Assembly: GCA_021647505.1 (NCBI GenBank)
Contig: JAKIUN010000034.1
Span: forward strand, 1-37,921
Length of the DNA: 37,921 nucleotides
Origin: Gammaproteobacteria bacterium
GTDB lineage: Bacteria > Pseudomonadota > Gammaproteobacteria > SZUA-152
Direction: 5' to 3'
Numbering within the stretch: position 1 is the stretch's first letter; every line of letters begins with the position of its first letter. The notes below the pieces were generated by a model. The model was not told where the DNA came from and searched no databases. It saw only the letters and a list, made by a program, of their open reading frames with translations. Below, one piece after another: positions 15,662 to 23,816 of this stretch. A program made the translations under genes and the position numbers.

Positions 15662-16275
15662 AGCTCGATGCCCTTTTGTGCGCGTACTCCCGCCTGGTAG
15701 GCGTGCTTGGTTGCCTGCATATCGGTCACGGTGTCGGCGAGTTCGATCAGTTCGGCCTGCGCGGCCCGGCCGGTAATGATGACGTGCTGCCTGTCAGGGC
15801 GTTGTTGCAAGGTATCCAAAACGTCATCGAGCGCAAGGTATTTGTGCTTGAGGATGATGTTCAGCTCATCCAGCACCACCAGGTCGTAGCCGGGATTGCC
15901 CAGGTATGTGCAGGCCTTTTGCCAGGCGGCTTCGGCGGCGCGGATATCACGCTGGCGATCCTGGGTCTCCCAGGTAAAACCCTCGCCCATGACGTGATAG
16001 TCGCCCTCCAGGATATTGCGGAAAAACAATTCTTCGCCGGTGGCGGTACGGCCTTTGCCAAACTGGATGACGGCGACACGCATCTTGTGGCCGAGTGCGC
16101 GGGCCACCATGCCAAAGGCGGCGCTGCTCTTGCCTTTGCCATTGCCGGTATGAACGAGGATCAGGCCGCGTTCTTTATTGGCCCTGGCGATACTGGCATC
16201 GACAATGGCCTTCTTGCGCTGCATGCGCCGGCTGTGGCGTTCATCGACGGACGCCGGTTTTGCGTTCTCCGTCAT
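15658..16275 (-). CDS. cobO: Cob(I)yrinic acid a,c-diamide adenosyltransferase
   Basis: This CobA/CobO/BtuR-type ATP:corrinoid adenosyltransferase adds the upper adenosyl ligand. The 205-residue protein has an early basic segment (RHSRRMQRKKAIVDASIARA), the P-loop LVHTGNGKGKSSAAFG, RVAVIQFGKG, GFTWETQDRQRDIRAAE, and LVVLDELNIILKHKYL with VIITGRAAQAELIELADTVT. It overlaps cbiA and cbtA by 4 bases each. Confidence 0.96.
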   Translation of the reverse strand: MTENAKPASVDERHSRRMQRKKAIVDASIARANKERGLILVHTGNGKGKSSAAFGMVARALGHKMRVAVIQFGKGRTATGEELFFRNILEGDYHVMGEGFTWETQDRQRDIRAAEAAWQKACTYLGNPGYDLVVLDELNIILKHKYLALDDVLDTLQQRPDRQHVIITGRAAQAELIELADTVTDMQATKHAYQAGVRAQKGIEL

Positions 16276-16955
16276 GTGAGGGGACTGTCATCCAGATTAC
16301 GCAGGAAATGGCCAATCATTAAACCCAGCAGTAGCCAGAAGGTCGCATTGCTGATGGCCGATGCGATGACAAATTGTTGCGCCAAAAACTCGGGCGCGAG
16401 ACTGTAGACCTGTTCCGGCTGGGGGGCTCCCGCGATGTGTGGAATGAGCAAAATGAGCACGCCAATTCCTTTGAGCAGTCTTGGACGTGAGAACACCAGC
16501 AAGGCAATTCCCACCGCGCTTGCCGCCGCCGTGGAGATCCACCATAGCTGCTGATCCAGCAGGGACGCCCCTGTGGTACCTGGAAGTTTTGGCGGAAGAC
16601 CGAGTGCGGGCGCTGCAAAAAACACGATGAATCCCGCGCCTCCCCACAGCAAGCCCTTACGCCATCCCTTTTGGTTGGAGAGTGTGATGGCGCTGGCGAC
16701 CAGCAGTGAAAAACCAATCCCGGCAAAAACATTGGATAGCAGGCTGAGCAGCAATCGCTGATCATTTTCGTCGTTGCCGGATGTCTCTGCGGCGGACGTG
16801 GCGTGATCATGTGTCTGGGCATGGCCGGCGCCGGGCTCGTAGGTTTCGGCCTCGACAATCAGCGGAGTAACTTGAAGTTGCTGAATGGCGGTCAACAGAA
16901 TGCCTGAGATCGTTCCTGCCATCAGTGCCGCGAGCAGAAGTGTGCGTAACATCAT
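16272..16955 (-). CDS. cbtA: Cobalt transporter subunit CbtA
   Basis: CbtA is a predicted inner-membrane cobalt-uptake protein found under cobalamin riboswitches. The 227-residue product starts MMLRTLLLAALMAGTISGILLTAIQQLQV, the family's first membrane segment. A His-containing polar loop follows (GHAQTHDHATS at about 44-54). Then come hydrophobic stretches LLSLLSNVFAGIGFSLLVASAI, LLWGGAGFIVFFAAPALGLPP, WWISTAAASAVGIALLVFS, GIGVLILLIPHIAG and the final segment ending LLLGLMIGHFLRNL. It lies 15 bases after cbtB and overlaps cobO by 4 bases. The transport role is inferred from family and context rather than from catalytic motifs. Confidence 0.93.
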   Translation of the reverse strand: MMLRTLLLAALMAGTISGILLTAIQQLQVTPLIVEAETYEPGAGHAQTHDHATSAAETSGNDENDQRLLLSLLSNVFAGIGFSLLVASAITLSNQKGWRKGLLWGGAGFIVFFAAPALGLPPKLPGTTGASLLDQQLWWISTAAASAVGIALLVFSRPRLLKGIGVLILLIPHIAGAPQPEQVYSLAPEFLAQQFVIASAISNATFWLLLGLMIGHFLRNLDDSPLT

Positions 16956-16970
16956 ATGGATATCCCTGGC

Positions 16971-17156
16971 TTAGTGGCAGGGAAAGACCAGGGTATGCCG
17001 TGTGTCATGGGCGGCATCGTGAATCACATCGTTGGCGCCCTGCACAAAACCGACAGCAAACAGAATGATCAGGCCCAAGGTCAGCGCCGTGAGGCTGGCG
17101 GTCAGGCGTGACGTGGCATTTCCCGCTTTGAGTGCCGGGGTCGTCGATATATTCAT
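16971..17156 (-). CDS. cbtB: Cobalt transporter subunit CbtB
   Basis: This is a small 61-residue membrane protein with one transmembrane helix (about 22-40, SLTALTLGLIILFAVGFVQG) and a metal-binding-type C-terminal tail: His46, His50, His54 and the terminal PCH, which is the CbtB signature. It is the first gene of the cobalamin operon. A GAGGA ribosome-binding site lies just upstream (17165-17170 on the plus strand), and a cobalamin riboswitch precedes it, so cobalt import should fall when cobalamin is plentiful. Confidence 0.93.
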   Translation of the reverse strand: MNISTTPALKAGNATSRLTASLTALTLGLIILFAVGFVQGANDVIHDAAHDTRHTLVFPCH

Positions 17157-17166
17157 GGATCATTTT

Positions 17167-17210
17167 CCTCTGCAAAATTGAAGGTAATGAGCAGGCGTCA
17201 TCGACAGAGG
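17167..17210 (-). promoter_or_regulatory. Possible RBS-sequestering stem of the riboswitch expression platform
   Basis: The cbtB ribosome-binding site lies in CAGAGG (minus strand, 17172-17167). An exactly complementary CCTCTG lies 32 bases upstream (minus strand, 17210-17205). Pairing would hide the ribosome-binding site. I see no intrinsic terminator with a U-tract between the aptamer and cbtB, so control of translation start is the simpler model. This is inference from complementarity only. Confidence 0.4.
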
Positions 17211-17284
17211 GTTTGCAGGGAGAAGGAGAGTATAAAAGCGTACGGCGTCCTTCTGACGAACAGCCCTCCGCTGTGCCAAACAAG

Positions 17285-17480
17285 TTTCAGGCCGGTCTCC
17301 GGGCTTGTGAGTGGTATAACCGGGCGGATCGCCTTCCCGCGCAAAAACGCAGTGGCTGTGTGATCCGCCGCAACTCACTTACCGTTGCGGGGGCAGCGCC
17401 GGAATGGTTCGTCTGAGTGTGTCAGGAACGCACCGGCTTCCCGTTTCATTCCTTGGGCGGATACCCTTGGAACACCTGAA
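17285..17480 (-). ncRNA. Cobalamin (B12) riboswitch
   Basis: The minus strand holds the conserved cobalamin aptamer elements in order: AAACGGGAAGCCGGTG near 17440-17425, GCTGCCCCCGCAACGGTAAG near 17398-17379, then GCCACTGCG, GGGAAGGCGATCC, and the closing AAGCCCGGAGACCGGCCTG near 17305-17287. Its position 5' of cbtB and the 18-gene cobalamin operon fits. Adenosylcobalamin binding is expected to lower expression. The ends are estimated from the outermost paired elements. Confidence 0.95.
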
Positions 17481-17491
17481 GCAGTGCCGGG

Positions 17492-17520
17492 AAGTTATCG
17501 TACTCGTGTTGGGGTGTCAA
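17492..17520 (-). promoter_or_regulatory. Sigma70-like promoter of the cobalamin operon
   Basis: On the minus strand a perfect TTGACA (17520-17515) is followed after exactly 17 bases by TAACTT (17497-17492), a weak -10. Transcription would then begin near 17485, at the 5' edge of the riboswitch. The position and spacing support it despite the poor -10 hexamer. Confidence 0.6.
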
Positions 17521-17563
17521 GAAAGGGGTGTCAGGAAACAAGGCGGCATAAATGCTGCTAAAT

Positions 17564-17830
17564 AACTTTACTTATAGCTCTTAAGTGATTGTATTTACAA
17601 TAATAGTGTTGTAGTGGCGTATTCCAGCGGGCAGGCTTGAACTTGTGACACCGCTCTGCGGTGTCACATATCCCGTGGTGCTCAGCGCCACCTCTACCTT
17701 GGTGGATTAGCTTGGCTTTCTCGCGCCACACCGCAGAGCGGTGTAACGCGTCGATATTGCGAAAGAACTTTACCTATTTATTGTAAATGGTTGTATTTGC
17801 AAAAAATAAAGGGTGTGATAATGGCGTATT
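17564..17830. repeat. Diverged direct repeats of about 60 bp flanking palindromes
   Basis: Segments 17564-17622 and 17766-17830 share an opening aactttac, a central gattgtattt/ggttgtattt block and a closing tggcgtatt, with AT-rich filler that has drifted. They flank the REP-like hairpins at 17645-17744. The second copy contains an extended -10-like TGTGATAAT. No gene lies on the plus strand here (17520-17957 is otherwise non-coding), so I read this as repeat debris rather than a working promoter. Confidence 0.55.
17645..17744. repeat. Pair of inverted REP-like hairpins
   Basis: The first hairpin is perfect: GTGACACCGC (17645-17654), loop TCT, GCGGTGTCAC (17658-17667). The second, ACACCGC-AGA-GCGGTGT (17728-17744), is the reverse complement of the first's core. 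CCACC...GGTGG near 17690-17705 forms a minor stem between them. Two REP units in opposite orientation resemble a BIME arrangement. It lies upstream of the cobalamin operon promoter and downstream of the HDOD gene end. Confidence 0.75.
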
Positions 17831-17957
17831 GCGGATGGCTGTGGTGGCCGGTCAAGCGGTTTCGGGATAATGGGTTTAGTTGTTTTCTACCGGGCAGAGG
17901 CGATACAAGGTGGGCGGTTACCTCCCCTGTAGCGCGGATACATTGCTTGCCGATGGT

Positions 17958-18800
17958 TCAGGCGCGCAGGGCGTCGGCGACTTCGCGGATGGAGTCGCCG
18001 GTGCCTTCCATATCGATGACGCTGACGTCAGTGTCCAGGCCGAGGCGGGCGAAGGCCGGTATGCTGCTCCAGTCGGCGCTGGCGTGGCGGTGATCCTTGC
18101 CAAAGTAGCTTTGTACATTGGCGGCGATAACCACGTCCACCAGATCGGCGGCGCCACCCGGGTCGCGCATCAGGTCTTCGTGCTTGGCGGCGACGTTGAT
18201 AATATCCTGCGGGAATTCCCATTTGCTCAGCAGGGCGGTGCCGATGATGGTGTGCAGTTCGCTGATGATCTCGTTCAGCACCTGCTCGTGTTCCAGCAAT
18301 TGCGGAATATCCTCGGCATATTTGATGATCGGCAGAGCGCCGATATCGTGCACCAGGCCGGCCAGCATGGCCTGATCCGGCTTCAGTTTGGCGAAACCAG
18401 CCAGAGCGTGGCTGGTGGCGGCGACCTCGGTACTGTGCCCCCAGAAGGTATGGAACAGGCGGTCGGTGATTTCGGTGGTGGGCTGAAAGATCTGCTGTAC
18501 GATCAGGCTGTTAACGGTATTTTTGACAATGGTGTTGCCCATCCGCGCTACGGCCATGTCGACGCTGTCGATATACTTGCTACCGCGCAGCAGCGGACTG
18601 TTGGCCACCGCGATCAGCCGGGCCGAGAGGGCGGCGTCGGTGCCGATGACCTTGGCCACGTCGCGTGCATTGCTGTTTTCGTCGTCGAGGGTGTCGCGTA
18701 CCTTGAGGGCGACTTCCGGCAGGCTGGGCAGTACCAGCTTGTCATTTTCCAGGTCGTCGATGAGTTCGGCCAGCAGGCGATTCTTGAGGTCGGCGGACAT
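17958..18800 (-). CDS. HDOD domain signalling protein
   Basis: The product, about 280 residues, is almost entirely one HDOD domain (an HD-like fold without full phosphohydrolase residues). Family features visible are LVLPSLPEVALKVRDTL at the start, VIGTDAALSARLIAVANSPLL, AVARMGNTIVKNTVNSLIV, FWGHSTEVAATSHALA, AMLAGLVHDIGALPII, and HTIIGTALLSKWEFP with INVAAKHEDL. HDOD proteins are regulators or scaffolds in bacterial signalling; no output domain is present. I chose the ATG at 18800 because GGAG precedes it at good spacing; the ATG at 18812 would add four residues. The gene stands alone. The 314 bases between it and the divergent methyltransferase at 19115 hold no other gene, and I see no strong promoter in them. 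Confidence 0.9.
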   Translation of the reverse strand: MSADLKNRLLAELIDDLENDKLVLPSLPEVALKVRDTLDDENSNARDVAKVIGTDAALSARLIAVANSPLLRGSKYIDSVDMAVARMGNTIVKNTVNSLIVQQIFQPTTEITDRLFHTFWGHSTEVAATSHALAGFAKLKPDQAMLAGLVHDIGALPIIKYAEDIPQLLEHEQVLNEIISELHTIIGTALLSKWEFPQDIINVAAKHEDLMRDPGGAADLVDVVIAANVQSYFGKDHRHASADWSSIPAFARLGLDTDVSVIDMEGTGDSIREVADALRA

Positions 18801-19114
18801 TTCGGGCTCCATCAGGTTGCGCGCCTCGATGGCACGGCGGTTGTTGACGTGATAACTATCGGGTGCTGTGGCTGGAAATTGAGGGCAATCGTGCAGGTTT
18901 CTGCGCCCGGCTCAAGAACGGGCCAGTCGTGTATCATTGTTACCTGAATGCCCATTTGAGGTCGGAATTGACGACCTGTTGTTTCGAGCCGTAGCCCGGA
19001 ATATTCTCGGAGGTCTGTTTGATCCCGTGAACAGTTTGCGCGCTGTATGGAATTGACCGTCTTTGAATGCCACCACTGGGTTTTTCAATGATTTTTTAGG
19101 ATGAGGAAACATTT

Positions 19115-20849
19115 TTGCTATTGAAACAACTAACCATGGATCTTCCTGTCGAAGACCCCGGAACGTTTACCGATGCGGTTCATGCCGCAATCGCTGAGCT
19201 GTCTCTAAGCTCAAAAATAGAATCGAGGGGTGCGATTTTTACCCGTCGGGAGGTCGTTGACTTTCTTCTCGACTTGGCTGGCTATACGGTGGATCAACTC
19301 CATCAAAAGAGGGTTTTGGAGTCAGCGTTTGGCGGTGGTGATTTTTTACTTCCGATCATTACTCGCCTGTTGTGTGCATGGAAATATTCGAAGTCAGGTA
19401 AGCCTGCCTTGCAGGATCTGGGTGATACTATCAGAGCGGTCGAATTACACCAAGATACTTTCCGTAGCACCTATACGGCGGTAATTGCCTTACTAGAGAG
19501 CGAAGAGCTAGATGCAAAAACTGCAACAGCGCTTGCAGATCGCTGGTTATCACAAGGTGATTTCCTTCTGACCACGTTGGATGGTCAGTTTGACTTTGTG
19601 GTGGGAAATCCTCCCTATGTGCGCCAGGAACTGATTCCCCCCCCCCTTTATTGACCGAGTACCGCGCTCGTTACCAGACCATATATGATCGGGCTGACAT
19701 CTATGTCCCGTTTATTGAGCGGTCGCTTTCCATTTTGGCAGAAGACGGTAATCTGGCCTTTATTTGCGCTGATCGGTGGATGAAAAACCGTTACGGTGGG
19801 CCATTGCGTAGCTTGGTGTCTGAACGGTTTCACCTAAAAATCTATGTCGATATGGTTGATACTCCGGCGTTTCATTCTGATGTGATTGCCTACCCAGCGA
19901 TCACTATCATCAGCCGCGAGGCGCCGGGCGCCACTCGTATAGCACATCGTCCGAACATTGATCGTGATACGCTGAAAACACTTTCTGATTCACTTCGTGC
20001 AAGCACATTATCGAAGGAGGATAGGGCTGTGCGCGAGCTTGCTCGCGTAACGAATGGCTCCGAGCCATGGTTGCTGGAAGCATCGGATCAGATCGGCATA
20101 ATCCGCCGGCTTGAGCAGTGCTTCCCTTCTTTGGAAGAGGTTGGCTGCAAAGTTGGAATTGGGGTAGCTACCGGCGCAGATAAAGTGTTTATTGGAGACT
20201 TCAATGCCCTTGATGTTGAATCAGATCGCAAGCTTCCCCTGGTAACCACAAAGGATATCATGTCTGGTGAGGTTCAGTGGCGAGGGCAAGGTGTCATCAA
20301 TCCTTTTGCGGATACTGGTGGTCTTGTTGAACTCCAAAAGTATCCACGCCTTCAGCGCTACTTTGAAACGCATCGAGAGGTGATTACTGCCCGCCATTGT
20401 GCGCAGAAGACCCCTGCAAACTGGTATCGCACGATTGACCGTATTAGCCCCGATCTTGCGTCGAAGCCGAAACTCTTGATCCCCGACATCAAGGGGGAAG
20501 CACACGTCGTTTTTGAGAGCGGGGCACTGTATATCCACACCACAATCTTTATTACATCACATCTGATGAGTGGGATTTGCGTGCTTTACAAGCTGTGCTT
20601 CTGTCCGCTGTCACACGCTTGTTCGTGGCAACTTACTCAACAAAAATGCGAGGAGGTTTCCTGCGCTTCCAGGCGCAGTATCTACGTCGAATTCGTATCC
20701 CGTCTTGGTCAGATGTGCCTGAATTACTGCGTCGTGAGTTAGCTGATGCCGCTATCAAAAGAAACGTGCAAGCCTGCAACCATGCTGTATTTAAGCTGTA
20801 TGACTTGAGTCATGAAGAACAATTTTCCCTCGGGGGTAATGGAGAATAA
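19115..20849 (+). pseudogene. PaeR7I/XhoI-type adenine-specific DNA methyltransferase, frameshifted twice
   Basis: Read in pieces this is one Eco57I-like N6-adenine methyltransferase of about 575 residues. Piece 1 (19115-19654) has the SAM motif ESAFGGGDFLLP and the catalytic NPPYVRQELIPPP. It breaks at ten consecutive C (19637-19646). Piece 2 continues with LLTEYRARYQTIYDRADIYV, SLSILAEDGNLAFICADRWMKNRYGG and the target-recognition region up to [14 protein letters not shown] second break near 20530, where AT looks duplicated, shifts into piece 3: [19 protein letters not shown], then [25 protein letters not shown]. The frame opens at TTG 19115 with GAGGAAA upstream, or at ATG 19136. Removing the two indels restores a normal protein, so the events are recent or are assembly errors. 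Confidence 0.85.
19637..19646 (+). repeat. Homopolymer of ten C inside the methyltransferase gene
   Basis: The run lies right after the catalytic NPPY motif codons. With 10 C the frame ends at a TGA a few codons later. With 8 or 11 C it continues into the remaining methyltransferase (PPPLLTEYRARY). Such a tract could slip during replication and switch the gene, or it could be a sequencing miscount. Confidence 0.75.
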
Positions 20850-21589
20850 ATGGCACTTGATCTCGTCGATTATGAACAAAAGGCCCGTGAGGCCGTAAAA
20901 GCTTTTTGGGGAAGCCAGGAAACAGCAAAACAAAAACAGATTGAGTCTGGAAAAGCCGACCAAGGTGAACGTGCAGGTGTTACCGCAGGAAAAAATATGG
21001 ATGGCTTTTTGGCGTTGGTACTCGATATTATTAAAGCCAATGGGCTAGCTGACGCAGAGATACACCAGAATCGGGCAATGCTTACCCTACCTGCTATTTC
21101 AGGCCAACAAAGCGCTGGGATCTACTGGTGATTCATAAAGGGGAGTTGATTGCTGCGATTGAGCTAAAAAGCCAAGTGGGGCCATCCTTTGGCAATAATT
21201 TTAACAACCGAACCGAAGAAGCAATTGGAACAGCTCACGATCTCTGGACTGCTTACCGTGAAGGAGCATTTGGGAGGCAACCCCGCCCGTTTGTAGGCTG
21301 GCTAATGGTGGTGGAAGATGCCCCTAAGTCTCGCAGTCCAGTACGGGATTCATCTCCGCATTTTCCAGTTTTCGAGGAATTCAAAGGCGCATCCTACCTT
21401 ATGAGATACGATTTGTTATGTCAGCGCTTGGTGCAAGAACAGCTTTACACAACAGCCACTATCATCGCGGCCGAACGGAGTGTGGTGGGTTCAGGTGAGT
21501 TTGTTCAGCTTTCCTCTATGACGGGTCTTAAGGGATTTGTAACTGCTTTAGCGGGTCATGTTGCAGCAGAAGCAGCACGTCTTGGCTGA
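20850..21589 (+). pseudogene. PaeR7I/XhoI-type restriction endonuclease, frameshifted
   Basis: Two frames join into one endonuclease of about 245 residues. The first (20850-about 21092) reads [20 protein letters not shown] ... [20 protein letters not shown] ... [16 protein letters not shown] one-base loss near 21093 then hides [19 protein letters not shown], after which the frame 21128-21589 carries the catalytic [20 protein letters not shown] and [14 protein letters not shown]. The D...ExK arrangement (WDLL ... AIELKS) is the expected nuclease site. Known for the family: PaeR7I/XhoI enzymes cut CTCGAG. The ATG follows GGAG and sits directly after the methyltransferase stop. As sequenced, the enzyme is not made in full. 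Confidence 0.82.
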
Positions 21590-21660
21590 TGAACCGCTAA
21601 CAAGGCACTCTACTGAGCGGTAATTCCACCGCATTCCATTGCCGCCGGTGAACTTGGTCG

Positions 21661-23379
21661 TCAGCGCATCAATAAGTACAACAACACCCCATTCCCAATC
21701 GCCAAGGCAATACTCAGCCCACGCCAGAAGACGACCGGATTGCGCTCCAGCAGTGGCGCCGAGGCATCGTCCATGAAGTTGGGGTTGGGATGTGACAGGT
21801 CGTGGATGAATTCCGACAGGATATCGTAGCGCTGCTTGGCTTCCGGGTGCACGGCCTTTTTGATTGCGCGATCCATCCACACGGGGATCATCGGATTGTG
21901 ATGGTAGCTGGGCTGGTATTTCAACTTGGCCACGGCGCGGCGGCCCTCGGTACGATCCAGGGCGTCGCCATAAGGCAGCTTGCCGGTGAGCAGTTCGTAG
22001 GTGATCGTGCCGAGGGAGAAGATATCAGAGCGGTTACTGCCGGGCTGGCCAAGCAGGTATTCCGGCGCGGTATAGTTTTTTGTCCCCAGCATTTCGATGC
22101 GTTCGATGGGGCTGCTGATCTCGGCGATACCGGCGATCTTGGTGGAACCGAAGTCGATGATCTTTGCCGTACCATTGGCGTCGAGCATGATATTTTCCGG
22201 CTTCAGATCCTGGTGCAGCATCTCCAGGCGGTGAAAGGCACGCAGACCGGTGGTGACCTGCTCCACCAGCAAACGAACTTCCTTAATGTCCGGCCGTGAA
22301 TGTTGATCCATCCAGTCACGCAGGGTCTGGCCGTCGATGTATTCCATGATGTAGTAGCGGAAATTGCGCTTGCGCTTCTGGTCGATGATCTTTAGCACGC
22401 GGGAATTATTGATGCGCTTGCCGGCCCATTCCTCGCGTACGAAGCCTTCGATATAGGCGGGATCGTCGTCGTAATTCACCGAAGGGGTCTTGATAATCAC
22501 GGTCTGGCCGGTTTCCGAGTCCTCGGCCGTGTACACCTGGGTACGCTTGCTGGCATGGATTTCCTTGAGGATGCGGTAGCCGTCCAGCACCATGCCCGGA
22601 TCCAGCGGCGGCGGAAAGGGCAGCTGGGTCAGCTCTTTCAGGGCGGTGTTGGTGTCCTTCATGGGCAGACTGTCGACGCGTACTATCTGGGCAGTGATAT
22701 TGTCGTTGCTGCCGCCGTCGAGGGCGAATTTCACCAGCTTTTCCGCCGCCGCTTGCAGGTCGTGGTTTTCTTCCACGATGCGTTGGATATCGTTGTTGTT
22801 GACGAAATCGTGCACGCCATCAGTGGTGAGAACGAAGATATCCCCCGGCTTTAGCGTGAGCTTGCGGTAATCGATATCGAGGTGGATGTCGATGCCCACG
22901 GCGCGGTTCAAGTAGTTTTTTTCTTCGGATACCCAGCGGCGGTGATCAGTGGTCAGCTGCTCCATGTTATGTTCTCGCAGACGATAAACGCGTGAGTCAC
23001 CAACATGGAAGATGTGCCCGGTGGTGGACTTCAGCACCAGTGCGCTAAAGGTGGTCAACAGGCCGCGGGTGGCATGTTCGGTATGCTGTGCCTTGCTGTA
23101 CAGCCAACTGTTGATGGCGGTAAGAATCTTGTGCGCCGAGGTCTTCGCGGTCCATGAATCCGGCGTGGAATAATAGTCGGAGAGAAAGCTGCCGACGGCC
23201 GTTTGTGAGGCCTCGCGGCCGTCGATACTGCTGCTTACACCATCGGCGATGGCGATGGCAATGCCCTTGGTGTCGAGCTGTGGTGGTTCGGGAATGATGG
23301 CGCCGTGGAAGTCCTGGTTTTCGCTTTTCAGACCTTGCTCGGAATGTTGACCGATGGTGACGTTGAGTTTTGCATTCAT
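21661..23379 (-). CDS. PP2C phosphatase-Ser/Thr protein kinase fusion with a C-terminal membrane anchor
   Basis: This is a bifunctional signalling protein of 572 residues. Residues 1-240 form a PP2C phosphatase: metal-binding IADGVSSS (Asp46), HVGDSRVYRL (about 125-134), LTTDGVHDF (Asp187) and GSNDNIT (Asp226). Residues about 265-530 form a protein kinase: Lys297 in VIIKTPS, catalytic HQDLKPENIML (Asp391), DFGSTK (Asp409) and APEYLLG. The last 20 residues (about 552-570, GLSIALAIGNGVLLYLLM) are one hydrophobic helix, so both domains should face the cytoplasm from a membrane tail anchor. All catalytic residues I can check are present. The substrate is unknown, and the neighbours do not suggest one. 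The gene is monocistronic. Confidence 0.95.
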   Translation of the reverse strand: MNAKLNVTIGQHSEQGLKSENQDFHGAIIPEPPQLDTKGIAIAIADGVSSSIDGREASQTAVGSFLSDYYSTPDSWTAKTSAHKILTAINSWLYSKAQHTEHATRGLLTTFSALVLKSTTGHIFHVGDSRVYRLREHNMEQLTTDHRRWVSEEKNYLNRAVGIDIHLDIDYRKLTLKPGDIFVLTTDGVHDFVNNNDIQRIVEENHDLQAAAEKLVKFALDGGSNDNITAQIVRVDSLPMKDTNTALKELTQLPFPPPLDPGMVLDGYRILKEIHASKRTQVYTAEDSETGQTVIIKTPSVNYDDDPAYIEGFVREEWAGKRINNSRVLKIIDQKRKRNFRYYIMEYIDGQTLRDWMDQHSRPDIKEVRLLVEQVTTGLRAFHRLEMLHQDLKPENIMLDANGTAKIIDFGSTKIAGIAEISSPIERIEMLGTKNYTAPEYLLGQPGSNRSDIFSLGTITYELLTGKLPYGDALDRTEGRRAVAKLKYQPSYHHNPMIPVWMDRAIKKAVHPEAKQRYDILSEFIHDLSHPNPNFMDDASAPLLERNPVVFWRGLSIALAIGNGVLLYLLMR

Positions 23380-23667
23380 GGTGGATCGAGGTTCTGTGGG
23401 TTGAGTGGTGGGCGAATGATGGGTGAATCAGGCGCAGCGTTATTGCTGCCTTGATTGTATCATCCCTGCTTTCCGTAACGGCTGCTCCGTTAACACCTGC
23501 CCTTTTTGGACGAAAGCTGGGGAGGAGTAAAAAATTCTAGAAAGAAGTTAAGGAGTTTACGATAATATATTGATTTACCTGTTTTTTTAGGATTTTTTTG
23601 AGGTGGTCAACTGATCAATCTAGATTGAAGACGGAATGTAATGGAAAGGTGTTGCGTTGGTTGGTGG

Positions 23668-23787
23668 TAGGGTGCCGGTGAGCGGTAGCGAACCGCACCG
23701 TTCGCGTGGATCAGATGTTGAACGTTGATCCTTGAGGCGGTTACCGTTCCCGACCGATGCGGTTCGCCACCGCTCACCGGCATCCTA
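23668..23787. repeat. Long inverted repeat (REP/MITE-like) upstream of the vanZ-like gene
   Basis: The 30-base arms at 23668-23697 and 23758-23787 are complementary with two mismatches (core CCGGTGAGCGGT ... ACCGCTCACCGG). A smaller GGATCA...TGATCC stem sits in the loop. It fills much of the 437-bp non-coding gap between the divergent kinase and VanZ genes and ends 17 bases before the VanZ ribosome-binding site. The arms share a general GTAGGxTGxxGGTGAGC character with the element at 8682-8758. Confidence 0.8.
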
Positions 23788-23816
23788 CAAGGGTTTTGAA
23801 AATTAAGGATTCTGTT

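Noticed and set aside
17791-18093. Plus-strand frame after the REP hairpins
   Set aside because: Its second half is antisense to the HDOD gene, and its start lies inside a diverged repeat; no family match.
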